64,000 nt of DNA from Psychrobacter sp. 72-O-c (GTDB lineage: Bacteria; Pseudomonadota; Gammaproteobacteria; Pseudomonadales; Moraxellaceae). Positions within the stretch are counted from its first letter, which is position 1; every line of letters begins with the position of its first letter. The DNA is taken from the NCBI RefSeq assembly GCF_904846605.1, contig NZ_CAJHBI010000018.1:1-64000 (forward strand), given 5' to 3'. The position numbers and the translations under genes are program-made. The notes below the pieces were generated by a model. It searched no databases. It saw only the letters and a program-made list of their open reading frames with translations, and was not told the DNA's origin. Positions 19,710 through 31,096 of the stretch are shown in pieces.

Positions 19710-20504
19710 TTATTGATAGCGCTGTTGTTGTTGCCACAGTAAACGACTTTGCAAAGGCTGGTAATCCAGTAGATGATCAATCAGCTGTCGGTGCAAACGT
19801 GACCATGACCCAAGCGTGATATCAGATATACCTTGCTCTGCCATCATCATTATCTCGCTGCCATCAAAAACCATTTGTACGCTAGTGCTCGCTGAATGAT
19901 CAGTTTGTACAATCGGAACTAGCCCCACATCAGGCAAGAACCGATAAGCGCAATCAGCCTCGATGGCGGCCAAAGTATTGTCATGCGCCAGCGTCAAAGC
20001 AAATCCTAACTCGATAAATAAATGCTGTTCAAAGTGCCGTAAACATAAACGCAGCTCGTTAGCGGTTAGGGGTTGCTTCAGTTGTTGCAAACTGTCTTGA
20101 TAATGCTGCCATAATACTGGCATAGGATGTTCGGTAGGCAGCAGCCGCCAGAGTATTTCATTTAAATACAAGGCGGCGTATTGATGTTGACCGCTAATTT
20201 GTTTGTAGGGCTTCTGCTCTACTACTATAGCGGTACTGTCTGTTTGTGCGATGTCTGTTTTTACAATATCTGTTTTTACAATATCTGTTTTTACGATGTC
20301 TGTCTGTGCGATATTAATCTGACTGAACGTCTTTAGATCCCGTTTGCCGGTAGCAAAAAGTTGTAATGGCACAAATAGCGGTGCGCCTTTTTTACCAATG
20401 CCATGAATGACACCCTGTTGCTGCGAGAACAAGTAATATAGCGCACGCTTTTCTTGGAAAGGCCTCTGATGTAATAAATAACCGATTAATGCTTCATTAC
20501 GCAT
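19710..20504 (-). CDS. recO: DNA repair protein RecO
   Basis: Loads RecA on SSB-coated single strands in the RecFOR pathway. The N-terminal OB fold (about 1-85) is followed by an all-helical domain (YAALYLNEILWRLLP near 107-121; ELRLCLRHFEQHLF near 160). The Cys-rich zinc site of some RecO proteins is absent, as in E. coli. The OB fold carries a tandem array at about residues 64-88 of the five-residue unit (Q/K)TDI(A/V), encoded by five 15-base repeats. It lies between era and pdxJ with short gaps (84 and 77 bases). Confidence 0.9.
   Translation of the reverse strand: MRNEALIGYLLHQRPFQEKRALYYLFSQQQGVIHGIGKKGAPLFVPLQLFATGKRDLKTFSQINIAQTDIVKTDIVKTDIVKTDIAQTDSTAIVVEQKPYKQISGQHQYAALYLNEILWRLLPTEHPMPVLWQHYQDSLQQLKQPLTANELRLCLRHFEQHLFIELGFALTLAHDNTLAAIEADCAYRFLPDVGLVPIVQTDHSASTSVQMVFDGSEIMMMAEQGISDITLGSWSRLHRQLIDHLLDYQPLQSRLLWQQQQRYQ
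20241..20315 (-). repeat. Five-copy 15-bp in-frame tandem repeat within recO
   Basis: Units at 20241-20255, 20256-20270, 20271-20285, 20286-20300 and 20301-20315. The second and third are identical; the rest differ at a few positions. The unit keeps frame, adding Asp-Ile-Val-Lys-Thr per copy. Perfect internal copies suggest recent slippage. Confidence 0.9.
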
Positions 20505-20588
20505 GGTTTATTACCTCAGCGTTGACCTTAATATGCCCTATTTAGGTACGATTTTCCCGTCTAATTATTCACTTAATTAGCTATTTAA

Positions 20589-21749
20589 TCAATAACCCAA
20601 ACTGGTCAGGGCGCGTTCATCATCAGACCAGCCACGCTTCACTTTCACCCACAACGTCAGCATGACTTTTTTATCAAACAGCTGCTCCATATCCTTACGC
20701 GAATCAATACCAACTTGTTTGATACGCTGGCCTTTTTCACCGATAACAATCGCTTTTTGACCACTGCGCTCTACAAAAATAGTAGCATCAATAAAGGTAC
20801 AGGCTTTGCGCGGACGACCCGTTTTTGGATCCATGTGCGCAGCTTCATCTTTAAATTCATCAATTTGAACCGTCAAATCATAAGGTACTTCATCACCAGC
20901 ACTACGCATGATTTTTTCGCGGATAATTTCACTGGCCAAAAACCGTTCTGAGCGATCAGTAATTTGCTCAGTGTCATAAATGGGTGCAGCCTTTGGCAGA
21001 TGTGAAGCAATGACTTCTTGTAGACGATCTAGATTCTGACTCTTCAATGCAGAAACCGGTACGATATCAGCAAAATCAAAGCTATCACTAAAGGTTTCAA
21101 TCAGAGGCAAGATGCTGCCTTTATCCTTCAAAGTATCCGCTTTATTAATCACTAAGACCACGGTCAATTCAGTATCACCCAGCTTCTGTAGGACTAGTAA
21201 ATCATCATCACGCCACTGATCTGAGTCGACTACAAATAGCACTAAGTCGACATCGACCAATGCTGAAACTGCGGCCTTATTCATGCGCTCATTGATAGCG
21301 CGTACTTCATTACGGTGGATACCTGGAGTATCAACAAACACCGCTTGCATCTCATCGTTAGACAAAATACCGTGAATACGATGACGTGTCGTTTGCGGTT
21401 TGCGCGAGGTAATAGACAGCTTTTGACCCAATAAATGATTCATTAAAGTCGACTTACCAACATTCGGACGCCCAACAATCGCCACATAACCGGCTTTAAA
21501 ATCTTCGTCAACACTAGTGTGTCCACTTGGCGCAAAAAACGCTTCGATCGCTGTATCATTATCTAGCTCAGCACTGTTCAAATCAGCATTGGTCAACTCA
21601 GCATTGTTCTCATCGGACGCAGAGTCTGTGCCTTCAACGGCATTTTCAACTGAGCTTAGGTCTGTATTTTCTGTCAAATTATTGGTGTTTTCGGTCATAT
21701 TATCGGCATTATCTTTATGGTTAGATGGCAAGTCGGTGCGATTGCTCAT
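20589..21749 (-). CDS. era: GTPase Era
   Basis: Binds the 3' end of 16S rRNA and checks 30S assembly. From the ATG at 21749 (with AGGAT upstream; the TTG 12 codons earlier is less likely) it has 386 residues. GTPase motifs: VGRPNVGKSTL (G1), DTPGIH (G3), NKAD (G4) and SALK (G5), then a C-terminal KH domain with IVIGEKGQRIKQVG. The first roughly 80 residues are an acidic Asn/Glu/Thr/Ser extension with near-repeats (TENTNNL, TENTDL; NAEL, SAEL) absent from E. coli Era (about 300 residues). The rnc-era order is conserved. Confidence 0.95.
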   Translation of the reverse strand: MSNRTDLPSNHKDNADNMTENTNNLTENTDLSSVENAVEGTDSASDENNAELTNADLNSAELDNDTAIEAFFAPSGHTSVDEDFKAGYVAIVGRPNVGKSTLMNHLLGQKLSITSRKPQTTRHRIHGILSNDEMQAVFVDTPGIHRNEVRAINERMNKAAVSALVDVDLVLFVVDSDQWRDDDLLVLQKLGDTELTVVLVINKADTLKDKGSILPLIETFSDSFDFADIVPVSALKSQNLDRLQEVIASHLPKAAPIYDTEQITDRSERFLASEIIREKIMRSAGDEVPYDLTVQIDEFKDEAAHMDPKTGRPRKACTFIDATIFVERSGQKAIVIGEKGQRIKQVGIDSRKDMEQLFDKKVMLTLWVKVKRGWSDDERALTSLGY

Positions 21750-21904
21750 AGGTTGATCCTGTGGGGTTTTATAAATACTGCTCAACTGTCTCTAATTACT
21801 TAATCGAAATAGCTTTATCGAAACATAAAGCTAACAGCGAGAAGGTTATGTATTTAAAAATCATTATAATTTAATGGTATTTATTTGGATAGCTAGTGTT
21901 CATA

Positions 21905-22702
21905 CTAAGAACGTTTTTTGAGCGCATTCGGCAGCTTATACAACTGATTGATCATTAGCTCTGCCGCTTTTTGCTCAGCAATGCGGCGACTTTCGCCAGA
22001 CTCTGTAATATCAGGACACTTAGTGATATTTACCTGACAGCGCACCACAAATATCTGATGCGGCGCATTACCACGCGTCTCCATGAGTTCATAGTGTGGT
22101 AGATCAAATTGCTTAGATTGTAGCCATTCTTGTAGACGGCTTTTGGCGTCTTTGAGTACTTTTTGATCATTAACGTTATCAATAAGATCCCCGTACCATG
22201 ACAATACGCACGTCCGAGTAATAGTCATATCTTGACTGTCTAAATAAATAGCGCCTATAAGGGATTCCACAGCATCTGCCAATATCGAAGCACGGTTACG
22301 GCCGCCCCCTTTCCGCTCACCCACACCTAAGATCAAGTGGTTGGACAACTCTAAGTTTTGTGCAATCGTCACCAACGACTCTTGACGTACTAAGGTTGCG
22401 CGCATACGAGTCAAGCGCCCTTCATTTTGGGTGGGGTAGCGATGATATAAGGCCTCACCAACAATCATACCCAATAGTGCATCCCCTAAAAACTCTAAAC
22501 GCTCGTAGTTTTTTTTGCTATCAAACGAGCGATGGGTCAACGCAAGCTTAGGTAAGCTAAGATCATTAAATACATAACCCAACTTACGGGTCAATACCGT
22601 CAACCGTTGAATAAAGTCTGAGCTGATAAGAAAAGTGTCCACAGGTGCACTATTTTTTTGGACCGTAGGCACCGCCTGATTTTGCTGCGAAATTGATTTC
22701 AT
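21905..22702 (-). CDS. rnc: Ribonuclease III
   Basis: Cleaves double-stranded RNA, including the 30S rRNA precursor. The catalytic domain has the signature NYERLEFLGDALLG (near 65-78) with the acidic cluster, and ADAVESLIGAIYLD near 135. A double-stranded-RNA-binding domain fills the C-terminal third (KSRLQEWLQ start, RIAEQKAAELM end). The first 35 residues are a Ser/Gln-rich extension before the fold. It lies 155 bases upstream of era. Confidence 0.95.
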   Translation of the reverse strand: MKSISQQNQAVPTVQKNSAPVDTFLISSDFIQRLTVLTRKLGYVFNDLSLPKLALTHRSFDSKKNYERLEFLGDALLGMIVGEALYHRYPTQNEGRLTRMRATLVRQESLVTIAQNLELSNHLILGVGERKGGGRNRASILADAVESLIGAIYLDSQDMTITRTCVLSWYGDLIDNVNDQKVLKDAKSRLQEWLQSKQFDLPHYELMETRGNAPHQIFVVRCQVNITKCPDITESGESRRIAEQKAAELMINQLYKLPNALKKRS

Positions 22703-22868
22703 GCGTGGCTTGTGGCTATCCCTTTTATTTCAATGATTGAGTTGGCTAAATGCATAGAGTTTTTATAAAAAATAGATTTCCGAATGTTCTGATAAGGTCT
22801 CTATAACAAGAGCGAAGAAGCGCTTTCAAATATTAATAATCTAAAAATCAGATTACTTTTACAACAAA

Positions 22869-23261
22869 CTACTCGGCTGCTGCCGCATCGATATTTCCCT
22901 CGAAGCGATTAACGATATCGACATTACCATAGAGGGTGTTGGTTTTTTCGTACTTCTTATAGATAGCCAGTTGACCTGTCTTTTTATTGGTAAAGGTAAA
23001 CACGTCTTCAGCTTTGGTATCATAATCAGCATTAATGGATAACTGTTTATTAACCTGTTCAACAAACTGATTGGCCGTCACACTATCACTGTTTGCTTTT
23101 TTAAGCTGTGATTCCAAGGTTTTAGTCAGTTGGTAGTCGCTGACCTGTGCCGGTACAATAGCAATCACTAACTTAGCGGCAACACCAAGAACGATTATAA
23201 ACAACACTATACTAGTCGCACTAGCGCCGCGCTGTGAAGACAAACCAGACAACTGCTGCAA
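22869..23261 (-). CDS. DUF4845 domain membrane protein
   Basis: 130 residues with one N-terminal membrane segment (SIVLFIIVLGVAAKLVIAIV near 17-36) and a small exported domain (about 40-125). Proteins of this kind are usually encoded between lepB and rnc in gammaproteobacteria, as here; the function is unknown. The start is TTG at 23261 with GGGAG at good spacing; the nearby ATG is in another frame. Confidence 0.8.
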   Translation of the reverse strand: MQQLSGLSSQRGASATSIVLFIIVLGVAAKLVIAIVPAQVSDYQLTKTLESQLKKANSDSVTANQFVEQVNKQLSINADYDTKAEDVFTFTNKKTGQLAIYKKYEKTNTLYGNVDIVNRFEGNIDAAAAE

Positions 23262-23521
23262 AATAACATCTCCCGACTGATAAATTATTGTTTTTTAGTA
23301 GCTATCCCTACTGTAGCGATAGCTCTTTTATAGACAAGTCTTGAGGTTGTGTAGTAATAAAAATTCAGTTGGCGTCAATATTAGCACAAACTTCGTATTC
23401 ATAAGGCGCTTGTCTATGATTTACAGGGCAAAAACGAGTGATCGTGGCAATATTAAATTAGTACGCCATCCAGTTGTTAGGCCGACCAGTAATTAAACCA
23501 GCCAGTAGACCATTTATCATC

Positions 23522-24424
23522 TTAGTCAATAGAGCCATTACGTGCAAAGGTAGGCAGATTAAGACCTGGCGGTTTATGCATCCAAATATAAACGGCTTTA
23601 CCGGCTAAGTTTTCATCAGGAACAAAGCCCCAAAAACGTCCATCAGCACTACGATCGCGGTTATCACCCATTACAAAATATTGACCTTCAGGCACAGTAA
23701 TACTCCACTGCGTGCCCTCTGAGCTGACTACTTCTGGCGCTTGTTGCTGTAAAAAAGGGGCATACTGTGAGCTATTCATACCCTCTAAATAACGAACTAG
23801 ATGCTGATTGTCACCTTGGTTTTCTTGAAAATATTGCGCCTGACCTTCTTCTTCTTGTCCCATCTGTACTGCTGCTTGCTCAGTAATGACTTGTCCGGGA
23901 GCAACCTGCCCTGCGCCATACAACTGAGAAGTCAGCTCAGCATTGGCATCAAAATTCACTAACTTAGTGTCTACTGGTACATCATTAATCGCAAGTGTGC
24001 CTTGATCATAGCTAACGGTATCACCTGGTAAACCAATCAAGCGCTTAATATAATAAATGCTGGGGTTTTCAGGATAGCGAAATACCATCACATCACCATG
24101 TTCCGGCGAACCCGTATCTATAATTTTATTATAAGTAAGCGGTAAACGTACGCCATAAGCATATTTATTAACGGCAATAAAGTCGCCCGTATATAAAGTC
24201 GGCACCATAGAAGATGATGGGATATTAAACGGCTCAATCAAGAACGAGCGCACTATTAACACCACTGCTAGTACGGGAAAAAAATCATAGGCCCAGCGTA
24301 CCAGTAAACTTTCTTTGCCGGGCCCACGGGTTTTACGCTGCTTAAATGCTAGTTTGTCTAATAGCCAGACCACACCTAAGACTAAGGTTAATGGCACCAA
24401 AATTAAATTAAAATCAAAATCCAT
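23522..24424 (-). CDS. lepB: Signal peptidase I
   Basis: Cuts Sec and Tat signal peptides at the outer face of the inner membrane. Two N-terminal membrane segments (near 5-25 and 48-62) precede the catalytic domain. From the ATG at 24424 (two codons after an open TTG), Ser72 in NIPSSSM and Lys127 in YYIKRLIGLPGD form the Ser-Lys dyad; GDNRDRSADGRFWGFVP is the family box E. About 60 Gln-rich residues (about 165-225) lie between boxes D and E, an insertion seen in varied form in gammaproteobacterial LepB. lepA is 79 bases upstream. Confidence 0.95.
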   Translation of the reverse strand: MDFDFNLILVPLTLVLGVVWLLDKLAFKQRKTRGPGKESLLVRWAYDFFPVLAVVLIVRSFLIEPFNIPSSSMVPTLYTGDFIAVNKYAYGVRLPLTYNKIIDTGSPEHGDVMVFRYPENPSIYYIKRLIGLPGDTVSYDQGTLAINDVPVDTKLVNFDANAELTSQLYGAGQVAPGQVITEQAAVQMGQEEEGQAQYFQENQGDNQHLVRYLEGMNSSQYAPFLQQQAPEVVSSEGTQWSITVPEGQYFVMGDNRDRSADGRFWGFVPDENLAGKAVYIWMHKPPGLNLPTFARNGSID

Positions 24425-24503
24425 ACTCAATGACCTATTAACAAGCTGCTTATTTGACTATTTAATTTATAAGACTAGCTATGATTATTTTGATATCAAT
24501 ATT

Positions 24504-26300
24504 TTAATCTACTTGCAATACCGCTAAGAAGGCTTCTTGCGGAATCTCCACATTACCGACTTGCTTCATACGTTTTTTACCTGCTTTTTGCTTAGACAAT
24601 AGTTTTTTCTTACGCGAGACGTCACCGCCATAACACTTAGCCAACACGTCTTTACGCATGGCTTTCACCGTACTACGACCGATAATTTGACCGCCGATAG
24701 CGGCTTGAATGGCCACATCAAACATCTGTCTTGGAATCAGCTCTTTCATCTTGCCAACGAGCGCATTACCACGATAACGAGATTGTGCTTGGTGTACAAT
24801 CATTGCTAAGGCATCCACTTTCTCGCCATTAATCAGCACATCAACTTTGACTAGGTTATCAACTTGATAACGCTCAAAGTTATAATCAAGTGAAGCAAAT
24901 CCGCGCGAGACTGATTTGAGGCGATCGAAGAAATCCATCACCACCTCGCCCATCGGAATATCAAATATCAGCTGGACTTGTTTGCCCATAAAGCGCATAT
25001 CAACCTGCATACCGCGACGCTCCATACAGAGAGTCATAACATTACCAAGATAATCTTGCGGTACTAAAATCTGACAGCGCGCTATGGGTTCGCGGAACTC
25101 TTCGATGTTATTAGGTTCAGGTAGTCTTGACGGGTTATCAACATAAATAATCTCGCCATCTTTCTTCACAATCTCATAAATGACCGAGGGTGCTGTAGTA
25201 ATTAAGTCCAAGTTATATTCACGCTCTAGGCGCTCTTGGATAATTTCCATGTGCAACATACCCAAAAATCCGCAGCGAAAACCAAAACCTAAGGCATCTG
25301 AGGTATCTGGCTCAAAAAATAACGAAGCATCGTTAATTTGTAATTTTTGTAGCGCCTCACGAAATTTTTCAAAATCAGTAGATTCGACCGGGAACATACC
25401 CGCATACACTTGTGGGGTGACTTTCTTAAACCCAGGAATAAAGTCAACATCAGGCGTTTTGGCATGAGTAATAGTATCACCAACCGGCGCACCGGCAATG
25501 TCTTTAATACCCGCAATGATAAAACCAACTTCACCAGCTTCTAAAATACCGGTATCCAAAGGCTTCGGTGTAAAGACACCAATTGAGCCCACTGGATGCG
25601 AATCTTTGGTCGATTTAATATAGATTTTATCGCCTTGACGTACTGTCCCTTGACGCACGCGTACTAATGAGACGACGCCCAAATAGTTATCAAACCATGA
25701 ATCAATGATCAAGGCTTGTAGCGGCGCTTCACGGTCACCAGTCGGCGCTGGAATAAACTCAACCAATGCCTCTAGCAGCTTATCAACACCCAGCCCAGAC
25801 TTTGCTGATACACGCGGGGCGTCAATAGCTTCGATGCCGATAATATCTTCAATTTCTTGAATAACGCGTTCAGGCTCAACTTGCGGCAAGTCAATCTTGT
25901 TTAGAACGGCCATCACTTCTAGGCCCTGATCGACCGCGGTATAGCAGTTAGCAACAGATTGTGCTTCCACACCTTGCGCAGCATCAACCACCAATAATGC
26001 GCCTTCACAAGCCGCTAGTGAGCGCGAAACCTCATAAGAGAAATCGACGTGGCCTGGCGTATCAATAAAATTGAGCTGATAACGCTCACCATTGGGGTGA
26101 TCATAATACAAAGTCACCGACTGCGCTTTAATGGTAATACCGCGCTCACGCTCAATATCCATGGAGTCGAGTACTTGCGCCTGCATTTCGCGATCTTGCA
26201 GCGCGCCGCACATTTGAATAAAACGATCAGCAAGGGTCGACTTGCCATGATCAATGTGGGCAATGATAGAAAAGTTACGAATATTGGCTAATGCAGTCAC
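24504..26300 (-). CDS. lepA: Elongation factor 4 (LepA)
   Basis: Ribosomal back-translocase GTPase, 598 residues. AHIDHGKST (G1), [13 protein letters not shown] (G3), NKID (G4) and SAKSG (G5) are intact, and the LepA-specific C-terminal domain with [12 protein letters not shown] is present. Start is GTG at 26300 with a purine-rich site before it; no ATG fits the conserved N-terminus [12 protein letters not shown]. It heads the lepA-lepB-DUF4845-rnc-era-recO-pdxJ gene string on the minus strand. Confidence 0.96.
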   Translation of the reverse strand: MTALANIRNFSIIAHIDHGKSTLADRFIQMCGALQDREMQAQVLDSMDIERERGITIKAQSVTLYYDHPNGERYQLNFIDTPGHVDFSYEVSRSLAACEGALLVVDAAQGVEAQSVANCYTAVDQGLEVMAVLNKIDLPQVEPERVIQEIEDIIGIEAIDAPRVSAKSGLGVDKLLEALVEFIPAPTGDREAPLQALIIDSWFDNYLGVVSLVRVRQGTVRQGDKIYIKSTKDSHPVGSIGVFTPKPLDTGILEAGEVGFIIAGIKDIAGAPVGDTITHAKTPDVDFIPGFKKVTPQVYAGMFPVESTDFEKFREALQKLQINDASLFFEPDTSDALGFGFRCGFLGMLHMEIIQERLEREYNLDLITTAPSVIYEIVKKDGEIIYVDNPSRLPEPNNIEEFREPIARCQILVPQDYLGNVMTLCMERRGMQVDMRFMGKQVQLIFDIPMGEVVMDFFDRLKSVSRGFASLDYNFERYQVDNLVKVDVLINGEKVDALAMIVHQAQSRYRGNALVGKMKELIPRQMFDVAIQAAIGGQIIGRSTVKAMRKDVLAKCYGGDVSRKKKLLSKQKAGKKRMKQVGNVEIPQEAFLAVLQVD

Positions 26301-26714
26301 AAAGCGCCTACTAAATAAGGGGTGATTGAATAATGGGAATAAAAAATGATGTCAGGCGCAATTAATAAAATAATCGCCCATAATTAATATCAGCTGGTTC
26401 GCTAATATTATCGCCTCAAATCAACAGCTCATAGCGCTTACTAATACGCGCAGGCATGTGAGCGTATTCTAGCAGTTTTCTGCTGTAAAGTAAGGCGATT
26501 TCGTCAGCAAGCATTTGATTTAAAGATCAAGTGATTTAACGACGAAAATAACTTAGCTGATTGATGAAGCTGACTTAGCTTGCGGCTATATGAGGTAGAA
26601 GGGGAGAAATTATAACTGCTAGGTAGAAAGGGCTTGAAGAGTTGAGTATTTTTCAGGCAAAAAAAAACCAATCACAAAGGATTGGAGTTTTAAATTCGAG
26701 CAACTACATATAAA
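26301..26714. other. Intergenic region, lepA-tRNA-Met
   Basis: No coding frame. It includes the tRNA-Met terminator (26658-26692) and the lepA leader. No clear lepA promoter was found. Confidence 0.45.
26658..26692 (-). terminator. Terminator of tRNA-Met
   Basis: On the minus strand the arm CCAATCC, loop TTTG and arm GATTGG are followed by nine T, 23 bases after the encoded CCA. Clear rho-independent signal. Confidence 0.85.
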
Positions 26715-26791
26715 TGGTGGCGATGAAGAGACTTGAACTCTTGACCTCACGATTATGAGTCATGCGCTCTAACCAGCTGAGCTACATCGCC
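26715..26791 (-). tRNA. tRNA-Met (CAU), elongator type, CCA encoded
   Basis: 77 nucleotides with CCA at 26715-26717. The acceptor stem is GGCGATG paired with CATCGCC (7 bp). D arm TAGCTCAGCTGG, anticodon loop CTCATAA, T loop GTTCAAG. The stem starts G-C as in elongator tRNA-Met and lacks the C-A mismatch of initiator tRNA. A tRNA-Ile read by modified CAU is the only alternative; the anticodon stem and loop fit Met better. Confidence 0.93.
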
Positions 26792-26805
26792 ATTTAAGGC
26801 TCAGT

Positions 26806-26834
26806 ATTATGCCTAAGCAGATAACTTGCGTCAA
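26806..26834 (-). promoter_or_regulatory. Strong sigma-70 promoter of tRNA-Met
   Basis: Minus strand: TTGACG (-35, 26829-26834), 17-base spacer, CATAAT (-10, 26806-26811), then transcription would start near 26799. Near-consensus and directly in front of the tRNA. Confidence 0.8.
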
Positions 26835-26944
26835 CCCTTAGGCAGCATTTTTTGCAAAAAATATTGAATTAAATTCAAAATAACTGCAATTTTAAAACAC
26901 CAAGCCTGTACTACAATGTACTTTTAAAAAAAAGCACTAAAAAA

Positions 26945-27326
<382 letters not shown>

Positions 27327-27332
27327 CGCGCT

Positions 27333-27338
27333 AGTATA
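27333..27338 (-). promoter_or_regulatory. -10 element of rnpB
   Basis: TATACT on the minus strand, seven bases before the inferred 5' end at about 27326. The -35 is poor. Confidence 0.55.
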
Positions 27339-27430
27339 GCAAACCTTACGCTTATTTGGGGAAGTCTTTTTCAGTTATTTGCCCGCTTAAAATACAGCTA
27401 TTAAATATGTAAATTAAATATATAAATTAC

Positions 27431-28171
27431 TCAAACAAAGTTACTGGGCAAAGTTAAACAATCATCTGCTGATAGCACTTTAGTATTAGCTGGCGTGTTA
27501 ATCGTTAAATGCGGCAGCTGTAACCAATGCGCACTGGGATAATGCTGTTGAAGGTAGTTTTGCAAAAAATCAATGGTACTGTCAGCTATCTCAGCATCGG
27601 TATTAGCACTGGCATCATGAATATGATTATAAATAACGCTATGGACTTGTAGGCCACGCGATTGTATGGCTTCCAAACTGAGTAAAGTATGATTGATACT
27701 GCCAAGCCGCCCCGAGGTAACCAGAATGACAGGATAGCCTTGAGTAGCAATATAATCTAAGGTTAATAATTGCTCCGTTATCGGCACTAATAACCCACCT
27801 GCCCCTTCTAATAACACTACTTTATACTCGGCTTGCAAACGTTGAGTAGCCTCGGTTATGACTTCAAAATCGAGTGTTTGTCCTGAAAGCTTAGCCGATA
27901 AATGCGGTGACGCAGGCTTTTGATAACGATAAGGACAACTGGTAAAATCAAGATCACAAGGCTGTAGCGAGATATCCATCAGTTGACGATGAGTAATAAT
28001 ATCGTCAGCAATACTCATTTCACCGTTAAGCGGATCTACCGACACACCCGTTTGTACTAACTTTTGGGTCATGACATTGATACCTTGCTGCATCAACGCT
28101 TTAGCAATCATTCCAGTGGCATAAGTTTTGCCAATATCAGTATCGATACCGGAGATAAATAGAACGCTCAT
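27431..28171 (-). CDS. bioD: Dethiobiotin synthase
   Basis: Closes the ureido ring of dethiobiotin from 7,8-diaminononanoate, CO2 and ATP. P-loop GIDTDIGKTYATG sits near 7-19, the Lys in TQKLVQTG near 38, and EGAGGLLVPI near 124. At 246 residues it is of normal length. It begins 51 bases after bioA, so the pair is one unit; bioB, F and C are not in the window. Confidence 0.95.
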   Translation of the reverse strand: MSVLFISGIDTDIGKTYATGMIAKALMQQGINVMTQKLVQTGVSVDPLNGEMSIADDIITHRQLMDISLQPCDLDFTSCPYRYQKPASPHLSAKLSGQTLDFEVITEATQRLQAEYKVVLLEGAGGLLVPITEQLLTLDYIATQGYPVILVTSGRLGSINHTLLSLEAIQSRGLQVHSVIYNHIHDASANTDAEIADSTIDFLQNYLQQHYPSAHWLQLPHLTINTPANTKVLSADDCLTLPSNFV

Positions 28172-28222
28172 AACTTACCTTATGACAGAAGACTTGCTAG
28201 CTGATAAAATAAAAAAATATCG

Positions 28223-29551
28223 TTAGGCTTCACTGTGTAAAGCTGTTTTCGAAGTTTGCGCTAAATAAATATTCACCACTTTTAATAGTGTCTGACATAA
28301 AGTCGTAAGTTCATCATCGGTAATAACATAAGGCGGCATGATATAGACCAATTTACCAAATGGCCTGACCCAAATTTCATTTTCAATAAGTAAGGATTGA
28401 AAGGTAGGCATATCAACCGCGTCATATAGCTCAATAACGGCTACTGCACCCAGACAACGTACCTCGAAGACGCTCTCTAAAGCCGCTGTAGCTGAGAGCT
28501 CCTGTTCCATAACAGCTTGCATATTTGCGGTGCGCGACTCAATATCATAAGACACTATCAAATCAATTGATGCACAAGCTACTGCGCAAGCTAGCGGATT
28601 ACCCATAAAAGTAGGGCCGTGCATCAGCGCTGGATAATCACTCTGGCTAATAGTCTCAGCAATTTTGCGCGTACATAAAGTCGCCGCAAAGGTCATATAG
28701 CCACCAGTAAGCGCTTTGCCAATAGTCATAATATCAGGGCTGATATTGGCATGCTCGCAAGCAAATAGCTTGCCACTACGGCCAAATCCAGTCGCGATTT
28801 CATCGGCAATCAATACTACATCATGCTCATCACACAGCTGACGCAACAGTTGCAAATACTCAGGACTATAGAAGCGCATACCGCCAGCGCCTTGGATAAT
28901 CGGCTCAATAATAAAGCCTGCCAGCTTGTCGCTATTGTTATCAAAAAAAGCGGTTAACTCATCGCGCTCATCTTCCATCAACGCACGCTCAAACCCCAAC
29001 GGTGGCGCAGGTACAAAATGCTGCATGGGCAATTGATTGCCATACAAACTGTGCATGCCCGCTACCGGATCACAGACACTCATCGCATGCCAAGTATCAC
29101 CATAATATCCTGAATGAGTAGAAGCAAATTGCTTCTTGTTTGGGCGTTTGGCGGCAACTTGATACTGCAGCGCCATCTTAAGCGCGACTTCCACCGCGAT
29201 ACTGCCACTATCGGAATAGAAAATAGCATCGAGTCCAGCAGGGACAATATCTAGTAATTTTTTGCCTAAATCTATCGCTGGCTGATGGGTCAAGCCACCG
29301 AACATCACGTGTGCCATTTTGCCCAGCTGGTCAATGATAGCGGCATTTAGTTTGGGATGATTATAGCCATGAACGCTCGCCCACCATGAAGACATGCCAT
29401 CGATAAGGCGTGTGCCATCTTGGGTGACAATATAAATGCCATCGGCATGGTCGATAACGATATTAGGATAAGTGGGCGGCAGGCTGGCATAAGGATGCCA
29501 GAGATGTTGTTGGTCAAAGTCACTCGTAGACTGGTCCATACTGATAGTCAT
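28223..29551 (-). CDS. bioA: Adenosylmethionine-8-amino-7-oxononanoate aminotransferase
   Basis: PLP aminotransferase that uses SAM as amino donor to make diaminononanoate, the biotin step before BioD. Landmarks: HLWHPYASLPP near the start, SSWWASVHGYNHP, YSDSGSIAVEVALK (phosphate-binding), LIADEIATGFGRSGK and the PLP lysine in TIGKALTGGYM. Start ATG at 29551; a second in-frame ATG four codons in is also possible. About 442 residues, normal length. Confidence 0.96.
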   Translation of the reverse strand: MTISMDQSTSDFDQQHLWHPYASLPPTYPNIVIDHADGIYIVTQDGTRLIDGMSSWWASVHGYNHPKLNAAIIDQLGKMAHVMFGGLTHQPAIDLGKKLLDIVPAGLDAIFYSDSGSIAVEVALKMALQYQVAAKRPNKKQFASTHSGYYGDTWHAMSVCDPVAGMHSLYGNQLPMQHFVPAPPLGFERALMEDERDELTAFFDNNSDKLAGFIIEPIIQGAGGMRFYSPEYLQLLRQLCDEHDVVLIADEIATGFGRSGKLFACEHANISPDIMTIGKALTGGYMTFAATLCTRKIAETISQSDYPALMHGPTFMGNPLACAVACASIDLIVSYDIESRTANMQAVMEQELSATAALESVFEVRCLGAVAVIELYDAVDMPTFQSLLIENEIWVRPFGKLVYIMPPYVITDDELTTLCQTLLKVVNIYLAQTSKTALHSEA

Positions 29552-29777
29552 AGTCTTGTCCGTAAAATATTAGCTCTTTATACCAATTTCAAAAAACAGT
29601 CTAGCTAAGCCAATATTCTCAGACTCACTCAGCCTACGAATACAGCATTTGCACTCGTCTTCCTAGTTGGCTTTTATTTTTAAAGAGAGTATTAGAATGA
29701 AGGCTTCTTAAATGGTGGTTAGATGTGTGTAGTCGTTTTTAATAGTTATGTTTCATAATGACTTATTGCCCAGTAGC

Positions 29778-30053
<276 letters not shown>

Positions 30054-30120
30054 CTATTGTATATTTAACTTCTAAGTATTTGATACAAAACCGAATTAGA
30101 CACGTCTTAGTTACGTGAGG

Positions 30121-30205
30121 CTGGTAAAAACTTTCTTGCCTGCTGTGCGGCTACGCCACTTTTCGATGCTGCAAAACTTTCCCCAGCCACCCTGTAGTCA
30201 TTTTA
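30121..30205 (+). repeat. Dispersed intergenic repeat, copy B
   Basis: Aligns with copy A at 155-233. It begins CTGG and has CCAG 58 bases later, giving short inverted ends. The central hairpin has arms at 30147-30151 and 30155-30159 and differs from copy A by one compensating pair (A-T in A, G-C in B) and one mismatch. It lies between coaD and the ferredoxin gene, with no coding potential. Confidence 0.6.
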
Positions 30206-30216
30206 AGGTAAATAGA

Positions 30217-31096
<880 letters not shown>

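Noticed and set aside
20241-20315. CRISPR-like repeat
   Set aside because: The 15-base units are contiguous with no spacers and are in frame inside recO.
26715-26791. tRNA-Ile read with a modified CAU anticodon
   Set aside because: The acceptor and anticodon arms look like elongator tRNA-Met; I kept the Met call, with a small doubt noted.
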